Assembly (NCBI GenBank): GCA_008711295.1
Contig: VUYV01000189.1
Coordinates: forward strand, 1,219,969 to 1,283,968
Direction of reading: 5' to 3'
Source: Anarhynchus alexandrinus
Lineage: Eukaryota; Chordata; Aves; Charadriiformes; Charadriidae
DNA: 64,000 nt
A program made the translations under genes and the position numbers. This document shows, in pieces, positions 12,458 through 23,932 of this stretch (position 1 is the stretch's first letter; each line of letters begins with the position of its first letter). A model generated the notes under the pieces. That model ran no database searches and was not told the DNA's origin. It saw only the letters and a list, made by a program, of their open reading frames with translations.

Positions 12458-12949
12458 GCCTTATTACACAGTTATTTATTACACAATGATAATTAACACG
12501 AGGTAGACAAGCTCATTTGTTTGGCAACAGCAACCCTGGCTGAAACATACCGTTAAGAAGTGCTGAGCATAAATAGCAGGAAAAAACGCTTACGCAACAA
12601 TAAGCAAATGTATGATTGTGGATTCTACCACAGAGCTTAAAAACTGCGGGTTAAGCAAATTACCACTGGCACTGTGCGCTCGTAACTCTGCCGATCACCT
12701 AAATGAATGATCAGGTAGGAACCTTTCCATTCTAGCCACGTTTCTTCCTAAATACCTCACTACTTAGCAGCCTAAAGGGAGCCGACACATCAGTAGCGCC
12801 GTCTACGCGCTGTCGAGTCCCAGCTTGAGCGCACCAAACTCCGAGGCCTTTTGAAATCTTTAAAGACAATCACAGACGAGACAGTTCCTGTATTGCAGGG
12901 CTGGCTAGCGATGCCGCCGCACAAAACAATATTTCAAGCCTTCTGATAT

Positions 12950-13600
12950 ACATGTGTCACCTCTACGTGACAAATAGCTTGTATTAATTAGGCACTAGAC
13001 TTGGTGAGATTGCTGTTATTAACTGAGAGAAGATGGGTTGAATTTAATTGTGTGTGACATCAAAGTCAAGTGACTGATATTTCAAGCATCATTTAAAATG
13101 TTTGATATTGGAGTCATTGTATTCACATAAAGACTGTCTAAAAATATAAAGGAGAATGATGAGAGAGGAACTGAAATGCATTCATACAATCCATCTTACG
13201 AAGTGAATTTGATGTAATTTTGCTTGTATTTTTGACCCAGTGTTGACAATATTTATTTATTTAGTTGTATAAAATTATTGCTTTGAAGAACAGTTTATTT
13301 TTCTCGGTACTAATTTTGGAGACAGCTGGAATGGTTTGTGTTGGTTCCAGCATCAGTGTTCTCAGAAATGTGGACATAAGGGGGGAGGGGGGGAGGAAAC
13401 ATAAAAGCTAAGCTTGCACTGGGATTTGCTTTATAGCCATTAATGAGCACTGTTTGGAAAATGTTTACCTAAGAAAAGCAGACTGCACATTATTTAGGCA
13501 AACTTCCTAAGAGCTTGAAAAAAAGAAAGGGGAAAATAAAAAGGAAACTATATTTAAAACTGCATATGAAAAAATATATTTAAGGAGTAAGAGCTCACTA
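12950..13600. promoter_or_regulatory. AT-rich candidate conserved non-coding element
   Basis: This is non-repetitive AT-rich sequence with homeodomain-type cores (TTAATTAGG near 12985, GTTATTAACT near 13014, TTTAATTG near 13043). It has few CpG, no microsatellite and no long frame. Vertebrate developmental enhancers often look like this. Conservation cannot be judged from one sequence. Confidence 0.2.
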
Positions 13601-14197
13601 TTGCACTACGCCCTGTGCAAACGGCAGCTATCTTACACTCATCAGGATGTGAGGAATGTTGTTTTAGGGTCGAGTGCTTCTCTCATTTAAGATGCTGGCC
13701 AAAATCCCCTTCAGTTTGATGGGGCAGAATCATATCTGTGATGTAGCATGATAATGTATATGGTGTTTTGCTAAAAAGTGGGTCAATAAACAATTGCCCC
13801 AGAGGATACTTGCCTATAATGCTTCTGCATTGTACCGTTTCCTTTCAGTTCTTTCTTTAAAAATAAATAAAATAAACCACTTGCTTGTTCCACGCTTGCC
13901 ACAAAGCATACGAAACAACCCAACCGAAATCAGCTTAATTAAACCGCAAAGCAAACACGTATCCCCTAGGTGTTCCCAAGGAGAGAAATCTGAAGTGCAC
14001 GACAGCCAAAAGTAAATGGTAACATTTCATTTTCCCAAACCAGAAAGACAACACTGCAGTAGGACCACCTCCCCGCCGCCCCGCTGGTGCCCAAGACCCA
14101 CACACTCTGGGGCGAGCGGGGGATGGTCAGGCTCCCTGGAGGTGCCTTTCCCCTCGCTGCAACCCAGGAGCCAGGGAGGAGCCCAGAATATAAAATC

Positions 14198-14300
14198 AAA
14201 TATATATATAAAAAATATATATAAAAAAATTAAATTATATCTATGTATGTATAGTGTGCATGTACACGTGGGTTTGCATGTATGTAAAAAAATAATTCTA
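14198..14300. repeat. AT-rich microsatellite cluster
   Basis: Two (TA)n tracts separated by A runs (14201-14228) are followed by imperfect TATG/TGCA repeats to about 14300. This is low-complexity DNA. Open frames on both strands across it are artefacts of the repeat. Confidence 0.75.
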
Positions 14301-15389
14301 CACATTGCGTACATTTTTTTTAATATATATTCTGTCTCAGAATCAGTATTCCCATAGCCACAAGCTCACCCAAGACCAGAAAGTGTGCACGAAGGCTCTG
14401 CCCTCGTCTGCAGTGCGAGTCCGTTCTCAGGACTTTGTCCTCCCGGGGGCGGCGCATTCTCGACTGACCCGGCAAACTGCTGAGCCACGTGCTGGGTCGT
14501 AAGAGCCAATTTTGGTGGGGGAACCGATGGGCATCAAGGCAAAAGACACATAAATACCTCAGCAGCTGCACAGGTAGAAATCCCAGCAGCTGACAGAAGA
14601 TTCATAGATAAACTCCCGTTTCTGAAAGATAACAAATCTCCCCCGTTTCTCCAGTTCCTCGCAGCAGCGGCCCAAAATCCTCTCTGAAAATATCCAAATT
14701 CTCTTGTCCTCAGTGGGATTACAAAGGTGCACCTTTCCCTCACTCCCCACAGGACTGGCGTTAGCCTCGGGCTTTAACTAGCCTTCTGCTAAGAAAAAAA
14801 TTGAATTATTCCACTGTGAAGAGGGTCACTCTGAAATAACTTGGCGTGTCGGGCAGGACTCTCTCATGACAGCTGTAACATCAGTCCAAGCACAACTGAT
14901 AAAGTCATTTATATAACCCAGCAGATTTTTTCTCTATATGAATTGATCACAGAAGACGCTCTGGATGCCCCTGCGATTCGTTTGTCGTTAGGAGCTATTT
15001 AGAGGACCGTTACGACCACCTCTCCCTACTCCGTCCTTCATCTGACAGACGGCCGCTGCCAACGCAATATTTCAAAGAAATTCATACAGCGTATTCCTAC
15101 TTTTTGATAAGATTTGCAGAACTCTCTGAACTACGCTGCCGTACCATGTTGGCAAATTAAAAATGCACTCTTCACAAATATTTTCAAACGTGTTCAAAAT
15201 TCACTGTTTCCACAACCATCCCTGCCAGAAAGCTCATCTGCCGAGAAGAATATTCAGGGGAAGTAAATATTAAAGACTGTGAATACAATCAAAGCAGGTT
15301 TGCTTAAAAATGCAAACAGATATTTAAGGGGTTTGTTTTGTTTCCGCTCTCCAGCTTGCACTGAAACCTTCACAGTTTGAAATTAAATG

Positions 15390-15540
15390 AAAAAAAACAA
15401 ATAAACAAAAAACTCCAAACAAACAAAAAAACCCCAAACAAACAAAAAACCCAAACAAACAAAAAACCCAAACAAACAAAAACAACCCAAACAAAAACCC
15501 AAACAAACAAAAAAACCCAAACAAACAAAAAAAAAACCAA
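15390..15540. repeat. A-rich tandem repeat, ~17-bp unit
   Basis: About seven imperfect copies of CCCAAACAAACAAAAAA, with unit length varying by a few A. Both strands stay open across it, giving artefact peptides rich in N/K/T/Q on the plus strand and in C/L/F/G on the minus strand. This is typical low-complexity expansion. Confidence 0.9.
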
Positions 15541-16352
15541 CTCTTCCATGTGCAGTAGAAAATACTTTGAAACTCTGTCACCACTGAAATCAGTCATTCT
15601 TTCTGAATAACGCTTTCTGGCATATTAATTATGTGATAAAAATGAGAGGAGCGAGAATTGTCCCAGGAACAAGTTGGACCATTACAACCCCGTGCCCCAA
15701 TACATATATATATTTAAATGCAACTCAGGGGTGTTACTTGGTTCTGTAATTAAGACTTCTCATAATACCGGCAAAAAAGAAGCAGGTATCAGTCTAATAA
15801 CGTTCTTCACCTGTCCTCAGAGAACTGGTGAAAACCTTAAGGCGAGGTTTTGGAAAGGGGCAGTGCTGCTTCTCCTTTGAAGTACAAAAACTGTTTATGG
15901 ATCAAATTTGACTGTGACATAAAAGTTTCCTTTGTAGAACATAAGCCAGGATTATTTGGTCTTTAAACTTTGCCAGTATGTTGTTGGCTGGAACGTGACC
16001 TTTTTTTGGAACTGTTTTTCGAGCATCGTTTCAGCGGCTGACGTAGCAGTAGCTGCGTTTTGGACGCCCTCCACCAGCGTCTCTACCTGTCTGCTGCGAA
16101 AGCCTCCGCTCGCTGCGCCGCTGCTGCACGACGCTGCCCCCGGCGTCACTTTTCTTTCCTGGAAAACCCACCCGACTTCCAATTTTTGCAACCACTTGCA
16201 GTCCACTAGCCGATTTATTGACCAGCAAAGCTCCCGCCTCCGCTGTGCTGCCCAAGCAGGCTCTGTTTTGTTTTGAGCTGGGCTTCTACCTGACCTCCGC
16301 TGTTGTAGGAGTCATTTTACATCGGCAATTAAATGCTGGAGCAGTTATTTGT
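15541..16352. other. unique non-coding DNA
   Basis: No gene seen. 16.03-16.25 kb has somewhat higher CpG, and frames are open on both strands, which is not informative. Confidence 0.5.
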
Positions 16353-16475
16353 AGCTTGCAATTGTCCCCATTTAGAAGACTAACTGCCCAATTGCAAAGC
16401 TTCTAAATGGGTGCAATCACAAGTTCAAACAGTTGGGCCCACTTGTAATTACGGGCACAAAATTGGGCTCACTTA
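16353..16475. repeat. structured element: 26-bp imperfect hairpin plus short direct repeat
   Basis: Arms 16353-16378 and 16400-16425 pair at 21 of 26 positions, including a perfect 12-bp core (CCCATTTAGAAG / CTTCTAAATGGG), around a 21-nt loop. A sub-arm (TGCAATTG, 16358-16365) can also pair with CAATTGCA inside the loop. Just downstream, TTGGGCCCACTT (16433) and TTGGGCTCACTT (16463) form a direct repeat at 30-bp spacing. It could be a remnant of an ancient palindromic repeat, a MITE-like element, or a hairpin RNA precursor. I do not recognise the family, and I know no miRNA with these arms. Confidence 0.55.
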
Positions 16476-16894
16476 AGTCGGAGGTTGCTGCTGGAGACAG
16501 AGGCCACCAACTAAAAATAACAGCGCTTTGCCCGGTTGCTACTCTGCGTTGGTTCATTACGGCGCGAGGAATGACGGAAGAAGCCTCTTGGTGGGGAGAC
16601 AGAAGAAATAAATACATTAAGACAATTTGAGACTTATGAAATGATCAACATGGTGCCTAGGACAAATGCTGACAACTGTCTCGCGCCTAATCACCCATTT
16701 CACGCACAGTTTTATGAACAAACTTTGTTCCCTTTCACAGCTTTCCTCATATTAAGGCAGCAGTCAGAGGACCCAACTCCAGGTCCAAGGTGCACAAGCT
16801 GCAGGATGCCACTGGCCATCTTAAACCATCTGGTGCACCTACAGCTTTGTTCCTTCTCTCCACTTGAAAGAAGCTGATCAAGAAAACACCAGCT

Positions 16895-17327
16895 GGAGTT
16901 TTTTTCTCCTCTCCTATGAGGGGAGGCTGAAAGAGTTGGGGCTGTTCAGCCTGGAGAAGAGAAGGCTCCGGGGAGATCTTATTGCGGCCTTCCAGTCCCT
17001 AAAGGGGCTCCAGGAGAGCTGGGGAAGGACTTTTTACTGGGGCATGGAGTGATAGGACGAGGGGGAATGGCTTCAAACTGGAAGAGGGCAGGTTTAGATT
17101 GAACATTAGGAAGAAGTTTTTCCCTTTGAGGGTGGTGAGGCACTGTCCCAGGTTGCCCAGAGAGGGTGTTGAGGCCCCATCCCTGGAGGTGTTCAAGGCC
17201 AGGCTGGAGGTGGCCTTGGGCAGCCTGGTCTGGTGGGAGGTGTCCCTGCCTATGGCAGGGGGGTTGGAACTCGATGGTCTTCAAGGTCCCTTCCAACCTA
17301 AACCATTCTATGATTCTGTGACTCACA
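16895..17327 (+). mobile_element. CR1 LINE, 5'-truncated, with ORF2 C-terminus and 3' end
   Basis: The element begins in the ORF2 C-terminal region (peptide [14 protein letters not shown]) and runs to the 3' UTR, ending with CCATTCTATGATTCTGTGAC. The reading frame is interrupted near 17043-17060: an in-frame stop is followed by continuation in another frame (peptide FRLNIRKKFFPLRVV). The copy is therefore dead. Its last ~150 bp are nearly identical to the CR1 at 2.55 kb. The tail is short, about two degenerate octamers. Confidence 0.95.
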
Positions 17328-20300
17328 TAGTCAGACAGTGGGTACAGTTCTACTGCTCTCCGGGAAATTGCGTCTAACTCCTCCTAATCATAACCGGGAG
17401 AAATTTCCCATTGTTTCCTCCCCATTGCGAAAAGTATTTTCAACAGTCAAAGGACACACTTCTACAGGTAAAGGCTCCTGTCTGGTGCCATCGTAATCTC
17501 CTGCCCACATTTGACGCTCTCCCCAAAGCACATTCCAGGCTCGACGGCGAGAGCACAGCCCTGTGGAGGCGTGCAGCCGGGCACACACAAAGGCGTGCTG
17601 CGTACCAGCGCCGCGTCACCACTGCTTAACAACACCGCCACACAACTGAAACAGCCCCGCCGCAGCCACGCCAACCGCTTCCTCACAGCCTACTCAAACG
17701 GGTGCTCCTCATCAGCCGCCGAGCATGTCAAACCACTGCTGTTCAGCTCATCTGCTGATGACACGAGACACATCTGGGCAACGGAACAAAGGGAATATTC
17801 TAAACACGCTTATGCTGAGAGGAAAATTAATATTCATCCCCAAAAGGTGCAACTGCCAGCCCAGAATGGTAAATACGATCGACTACCCTATAGTACTAAA
17901 GTCTTGGGGACCAGATTCTCCCAAATCCATTGAAATCAAATTACGCCTAGTGAGGCTGTGGCTTCTGAGACAGATATTCAGGTAAAACAGAAATATATTT
18001 AAATATAATTGCATTTTTTTTTCAGCATCACATGCACTGCAGAGTGCATCTATTTTGTGTAGATTCAACAAATGATATTTTAATGTACATACATAATTTA
18101 TTGAGCAAGCAGTAGACTTGGCTGAATGAATGTCAGCCATTGAAGATCCAACATGGTGCATTTTCCTGCTGATTACTTGGTACAATAGCAAAGAAGGAAA
18201 CATTTAACATATTTATGAACTTGAAATCTCTCTCGAGTTCCACGGTGTGGGACTATCACAAACGTTACCGCATTTCTTCTTCTATATTCATGATAATGAG
18301 TAAGTTAAGCACTTAATGTGTATTTTTCAGCCTAAAAAAGGTTTACTTACCACCTCCACTATTCTTTCAATACTGTGAAATATAGTTAAAGAACGTCATC
18401 TGTTTTTAGATCTTGCCCATAATTCCTGTTTATCTTACATAGAGCGGATAAGATGCAGTGTCCTTCATACTCAGACATTCTAACGTATCCAACTAATTTC
18501 TGCATTTCCTGCTTACAATGACAATTAGATGAAAAAAAAATCTAGTGGTTTCAGCACCAAAAAAGGCAGTTTAAACAATTCATCTGTGATAAAACAAAAT
18601 TATTAACCATCTATTTAAAAATAGCCACGCTACATTTTTCAGGCATCTTTAGTCTAAACTTTAAATTGCCGATGTGCCTGATGATCGCAAGGGGATGGGA
18701 GTTCAGATTCCATCATCCTATTCTTGGCCCCGCTATTCTGATGAGGTATTTCGCTGGATGCATTAATTAGCTTGAAAAGTTTCCTATTACTGTGGTTGCT
18801 CCCCATAAGCAAGTCCCTGATTTTAGACAGCAAGAGCAGAATTCCTTTCATATCAGTGTAATTGCCTCCAATTACCTACAGCCACCTAGAACTACCCAGT
18901 GACCAGAATTAGACGTGCTTATTTCTTTCCGTCAGTTTTAAATGCAGTTAAGACGCCGTGATTTAAGTTCAGAGGTAGACATCTCCGCGGCTGCTCTGTA
19001 AAGTTAGGCTTCAGAGATGAATCACGTTCCCGTTTCCCAGCGCTGAGAGGCCTTTGCCTCCCGTTGCTCTCAGGAGGGGTAGCGCGCGCTTAATGTCCAG
19101 GCGACAGCAGCCACGTTTTCAGGCCAGCTCTGCACTTAGTACCTCCCATCGCTCTCATTAGGCACCTGGAACCTGACCCGTATCGTGGAGCAATCACTGC
19201 TGCCGCGGTTCACCATGGCGGCACACCTACCCTGCTGAGATAAAGCACCTATTTGGACCTCTTTGGCTCTGAAGATTCAGCGGAGAGGAGAGCCCCAGTG
19301 TTTCTGGAGAGCGGGGAGGAAGAAAATTAGTCTTTCAACAGGCTATCATTAGGTTAGTAGCATAATATAATAATTTTTTTGTCCTTGACAACTGATTTGT
19401 GCGAGGCAGAGGCGGCGTGGGCTGCAGCAGGTTAATACGCCCTACGTACCCGCAGGGCTGCTCAAGGCAGAAGAGAAACACAGGAGAAGCAGTGCCAGAG
19501 GACACCTGGGGAAGAGGTGTCCCCTTGCTCCTGTGGGCTGGTGTGTGGAAAACCCCCGGAAAACGTTCAAGCTGATTTGCTCCCCATTTTCCTGATTGTT
19601 CAGCGACAATAAAAAAGAATGGCAGGGGAAAAAAAAAAAAAACAAAAAAAATCCTTTAAAGGACTGAGGCTTGGAGCTTTATTTCCATTTCCCAGGCTAG
19701 CGAAGCCACCCACTAGCTTATATAGCCCTTAGGCATCCTCTTCCCTGAATTCATCCTCACAGGACACCATTGCTTACAGTTTTTCTATTCTATATAGGTT
19801 CTCACGCTGCCCCCGTCACCGTAGTAGCTGAGTGCCTTCCAGTAGTGCGTTATGCGATGTGACTAACATCTGCGACAACCAAAGCAGGAGGGAAAAACAG
19901 TTAAGGCCCCAGTCGCTTTCCCCCTGCACAGCGTTTCGCTTCCCAACGCTAATAACTTTCTCCCTGCGCGTACCCGGCCAGATTGTCGTGGTCACGTTTG
20001 CAGCAGGTCGGCGACGTTTCCCTCTCCCCGATGCCGAATTTCTCACTTTAGTAAGGCAGCGCGGGGGCGGTTCTCTTTTATTTTACTCACTGAAATGCAA
20101 AAGGGTGGGAATTATTCTTCAATTATATTCAACTATTTTAAGAAAATTGGCCACAAAAGTACGGCGGGTGAGGTAGCCTTGACCAGTGGCATAAACCACA
20201 GGCTTCAGAAAAAAAAATAAAAAAATAAAAATCTGTGTAAGAGACAACATTTCGCAGTGGCTGCCGCGTTCAGAGGAAATTTTTCAGCACCCGACTCGGC

Positions 20301-22795
20301 TTCCCAAGCCCTGGGCTGGAGGTTAAAGGGGCACCGTGTTCCCCAGCGGTGACAACTGAGTATCTCATTGCAAGGGAACTCGCATATGGGAACAATATGC
20401 CCGCAAATCTTTTAAACGTATGCAACCGCTTCGCCGGAGCAATTGATATGTTGTGGAAGAAACATTGCGGGGCAGGTGGTTGCTGTGAGATGACCCCACA
20501 CGTGGGACCAAGAGTGAGACGTGAGGGCAAAGGTCAAGTGTGACTTTGTCAGAACCGAAAAATACGGTCGCTTCACCGCCGCTGCACGCCCTGCGGCAGC
20601 CATCGCTACGGAACGCCACACGGGTTGCAGGAGTTTGGCCACTTTTTAGCAGCACAAGACACAGCGATGGCATTTACTGTCAGTTTTCTGATTGCATTCA
20701 GCGTGACATTAAGAAGTATTAAAGTCTACGTGCCAATATAAAACAATAGTATTCTTCCGTGTCTTCGGCACGCTAGTTCACCAGGACAACGAGAAGGGTC
20801 TCATGAAAGCAACCAGAAAGTCATTTTAAATAAATAATTATAACATTAAAAAAACCCTTTTGGCATTTGCACTCATTCTGGGCAGGTATCGCCCCAGAGA
20901 TTATTCACCCGCCGCTTCAGAGAAGTTCTCCTTGACTCTCAGAAACTCTAATGGAAAGTTAAGAATTTGGGGGTGGAGGGAGAGAGCAGAGGAAGACGGT
21001 TTTGCTTGGATTTTGTGGGTTCCCTCCCAGGCACCAGGCACTACAGATTTAGAAACCCTTTAGATACTAATTGCCTTAGATTAAAACATAACACAGGGAT
21101 ATTGTCGAGAAAACCGAAAAGGTTTTACCCATTTAAAAAGTCCTTTCCTTTCTGTTCTCTTTTTTCTGCCCTCATTCCAAAGGATCCCAGAATATTTCAC
21201 AAATTTTATATACACATTCCAGGACGGATTGCAAAAGCTGATTAAGAGCATATGCAGTAGCAACACACCACCACGATTAGGATGGGAAATGGAGAACAGT
21301 AGACTTGATCTTGCCTCAAGCAAAACGTCCAATATCAATGAACGCAACACAGAAAGAGGGACAGAGCACAGATGTTCCGACCGTAAGACAAGCCAAGAAA
21401 GGCTTAAAAGATCACCGGCTACAAGACATTTCATAGAAAGCACGCTGTCTTATTGCTCTGTGAGCATTATCACACAAGACAATGTAGACTCTAATTTAAA
21501 CAGTCAGAGGGAAAGATCCTTAAACTGGATGCCAGTTGGCTACAACAACAAATACGTATCGCTGTTCTGACAACGTTCGCTGCGGTAAACTATGCTGTGA
21601 AGTAATCATCCTCGAGGCCCTGGCACCCCAGAATAAACAGCAAGTCAAAGAATCCATCGACGTACTTCTGGGGTGACAAAGCCAGACGGGGAGCGCAGGA
21701 CGACCACAGCAGCCCAGCCAAGGGGAGGTGGGGGCAGACAGTGCCCTTCCTGCGGAGCTCGCCTGGCCGTGGCTGCGCCCCGCGGGCACTGCTGCAGCGC
21801 CTGGCCAGGTCTTCAGAGCGCTACACGTCACCCCTGCAACGCCAACGAGTACCAACCTATGAGCTGGCAACACCAACCCCCGTTGCCTTGTTGGAGCCAC
21901 TCGAGATGTACGTGCAAATGTGGGACCAAAATATTTGTATTGATGTTGGGGAGTATTTGAATATTTTGTCAGATTTGGCATTTCCGAGACGAAAAAGACA
22001 TCTACACCAGGTTTGCCTGATGCAGACACACTCATGGTTCAGGGAAGACTTTCTAATCTGAGCCACGCTCTACCTGCCCCCCGCCGCTCCACGGTTAGTG
22101 CACGCAAAGGCAACGCGGGCTACAGGGTCCCAGCCCGCAGTCCTGCCGTCGGGAAGTCACAGGGCGTGGGGAGGAACGAGGGGGGAACTCGGTCTGATTG
22201 CTATCACTTTTACTTCTAGGATAACACAGAAAGAGGGTAAGATGTGCAGTCACACATGCAGATTATTTCTCTAATTGCTATCTCCATTACAGAGATAAAG
22301 TAGAATAGGATAAATCCTCCATTACATAGGATAAAGTAATTGAGCAAGAATGTACCTATGACACGAAGTGGAGAGAAGTCACTGACTACGTGACCCATAC
22401 TTTAATGGGTGCGATACAGAGGTCAGGAGAATCAGGGGGAAATTTCCCGTGATTTTTATGGCTGCTACGATAATGTAAATTCAGCATAATCAAGTGGTTA
22501 GAGCAATGGCCATGAACCCAGGAAAATTGGTCCACTTCTCTGCAACACACACGTTCAATCTCGTGTTTAAGCCGCTGCACAGTAACACTTGTGCTAACGA
22601 GATCTCCATTTGCCCAGCGAGCGCTGCGATGTTGCCATCCTCACACCAGTGTGTTAGCAGTCTTGTTCAAACTCAGCTTTGTGACACGTCTTACGACAGT
22701 GCAGTCCAGTAGGATATAGTGTCTCTCTCAAACTTTGGTGCGTGCAGCTCTATGGTGAACGTTTAGGGGATGTTGCTAGATACAAGCGTATCTGT
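17328..22795. other. unique non-coding DNA
   Basis: No gene recognised. 17.5-17.7 kb, 20.5-20.65 kb and 21.66-21.86 kb are GC- or CpG-richer. 18.0-18.9 kb is AT-rich and non-repetitive. A runs lie at 19629-19650 and 20209-20232. The plus-strand frame at 17511-17933 and the minus-strand frame at 21520-22035 are long for chance, but they show no family motif, no bordering splice sites and opposing frames, so I do not call them genes. Confidence 0.5.
22488..22560 (+). repeat. possible tRNA-derived SINE remnant
   Basis: AAGTGGTTAGAGCAATGG resembles the tRNA-like head (box A region) of MIR-type SINEs. It is followed at roughly the right distance by CCCAGG and CTCTGC words. The remainder has diverged too far for a firm call. 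Confidence 0.3.
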
Positions 22796-23015
22796 CATAG
22801 AATCATAGAACCGTCTAGGTTGGAAGAGACCCTTGGGGTCATCGAGTCCAACCATCTACCCTACTCTACAAAGTTCTCCCCTACACCATATCCCCCAACA
22901 CCACATCTAAACGGCTCTTCAACACCTCCAGGGATGGTGACTCCACCCCCTCCCTGGGCAGCCTATTCCAACGCCCGACCACTCTTACTGGGAAAAAGTC
23001 TTTCCTCATGTTCTG
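22796..23015 (-). mobile_element. CR1 LINE 3' fragment, minus strand
   Basis: The plus strand starts with the reverse-complement tail CATAGAATCATAGAA, then GTTGGAAGAGACCC and GTCATCGAGTCCAACC. It continues through the reverse complement of the ORF2 end (TCCCTGGGCAGCC, AAAAAGTCTTTCCTCATG). It is the same subfamily as the copy at 10.17 kb, with about six differences over ~140 shared bp, but it has the tail in the expected orientation and extends about 40 bp further 5'. Confidence 0.95.
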
Positions 23016-23401
23016 TCAAACTGCTCGATGGTTTTGCTTGACAGTTGTTCCAGAAATGGAACCTTCTTTGGGTAGCTCAAAGGCGGCAGGACCCAACACT
23101 TCACCCCAGCTACCCAATACCCACCTCTATGATAAAGCTGGTCCAGGGAATAAACATGCCACCCTGAAAACCGAACGCAGGCACACACCTTGGTCATAAG
23201 CACCATTTGAAAGAGAATCTCTCGCTGGTTCCTGCATCTGTCTGTCAGTATTAACAATGGCATGTAATGTCCGAGGGCTGTTTAGATAAACAAGTGGGAG
23301 ACGTGGGCCGTGCTTTGTAATTATGCAACTCATTGAAAAGCACTTTTCCTTACCTTCGTGCTTTTGCTAGCCCTGCGCGTTGTGCCGCGATACCCATCTC
23401 C

Positions 23402-23744
23402 AGGTGAAGATGGAGAGGAACCTTATGAGGAAGGACTGAGGGATCTGGGGTTGTTTAGCCTGGAGAAGAGGAGGCTGAGGGGAGACCTTATCACCCTCTA
23501 CAACTACCTGAAAGGAGGTTTTAGAGAGATGGGAGCTGACCTCTTCTCCCTGGTGACAAGTGATAGGACAAGAGGAAACGGGTTCAAGTTATGTCAGGGC
23601 AGGTTTAGATTGGATATTAGGAAGTATTTTTTCACTGAAAGGGTTATTAAACATTGGAATAGGCTGCCCAGAGAGGTGGTGGATTCACCATCCCTGGAGG
23701 TGTTTAAGAAAAGGGTAGATGAGGTGCTTAGGGACATGGTTTAG
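23402..23744 (+). pseudogene. CR1 ORF2 C-terminal fragment
   Basis: About 114 codons stay in frame and match the C-terminal region of the avian CR1 ORF2 polyprotein, downstream of the reverse transcriptase catalytic core. Landmarks are [43 protein letters not shown] and SPSLEVFK. The full ORF2 encodes an endonuclease and a reverse transcriptase; both are absent here because of 5' truncation. The fragment cannot act on its own. The preserved frame suggests a fairly young copy. Confidence 0.9.
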
Positions 23745-23853
23745 AAGTGGGTGGGTGGTGGTTTGTTTTGGGGTTTTTTTTGGTTGTTTTTTTGGGGGTT
23801 TTTTGTGGTGTTTTTTTGGGGGGTCTTGTTTGTTTGTTTGTTTGTTTTTCTTC
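23745..23853 (+). repeat. G/T-rich low-complexity expansion in a CR1 3' UTR
   Basis: Alternating G and T runs, ending in about five copies of TTTG (23828-23846), lie between the CR1 ORF2 stop and the conserved GGTTAATGGTTGGACTTGAT segment. As I remember the family consensus, this interval is only some 20-30 bp, so it appears expanded within this copy. G runs of three to six occur. Confidence 0.7.
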
Positions 23854-23932
23854 AGGGTAGGTTAATGGTTGGACTTGATGATCTTAAAGGTCCCTTCCAA
23901 CCTCACTAATTCTATGATTCTATGATTCTATG

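Larger units (their letters stand above)
10326..15389. other. unique non-coding DNA
   Basis: No gene recognised. 10.9-11.1 and 11.86-12.06 kb carry some CpG. 12.95-13.6 kb is AT-rich and enhancer-like. 14.0-14.2 kb is moderately GC-rich and followed by an AT microsatellite. Open frames (for example 11402-11731 minus, 14016-14357 plus) run through low-complexity DNA or overlap on both strands and are best treated as chance. Confidence 0.55.
23402..23932 (+). mobile_element. CR1 LINE, 5'-truncated, intact tail, expanded 3' UTR
   Basis: The copy starts inside the ORF2 C-terminal domain and keeps that frame open to a natural stop at 23742-23744. It then has a G/T-rich 3' UTR and ends with TTGGACTTGATGATCTTAAA, CCTTCCAACCT and three tail octamers at 23909-23932. 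It belongs to a different subfamily from the 16.9 kb copy, because the ORF2 end and UTR differ. It lies about 390 bp from a CR1 in the opposite orientation. Confidence 0.95.

Noticed and set aside
15324..15610. Open frames on both strands over the A-rich array
   Set aside because: Translation of a simple repeat (C/L/F/G on one strand, N/K/T/Q on the other).
17511..17933. 140-codon plus-strand frame
   Set aside because: No known motif, no splice borders, overlapping minus-strand frames and no composition shift. Treated as chance.
21520..22035. 171-codon minus-strand frame
   Set aside because: Lies in a GC-rich patch with two opposing plus-strand frames; no domain recognised.
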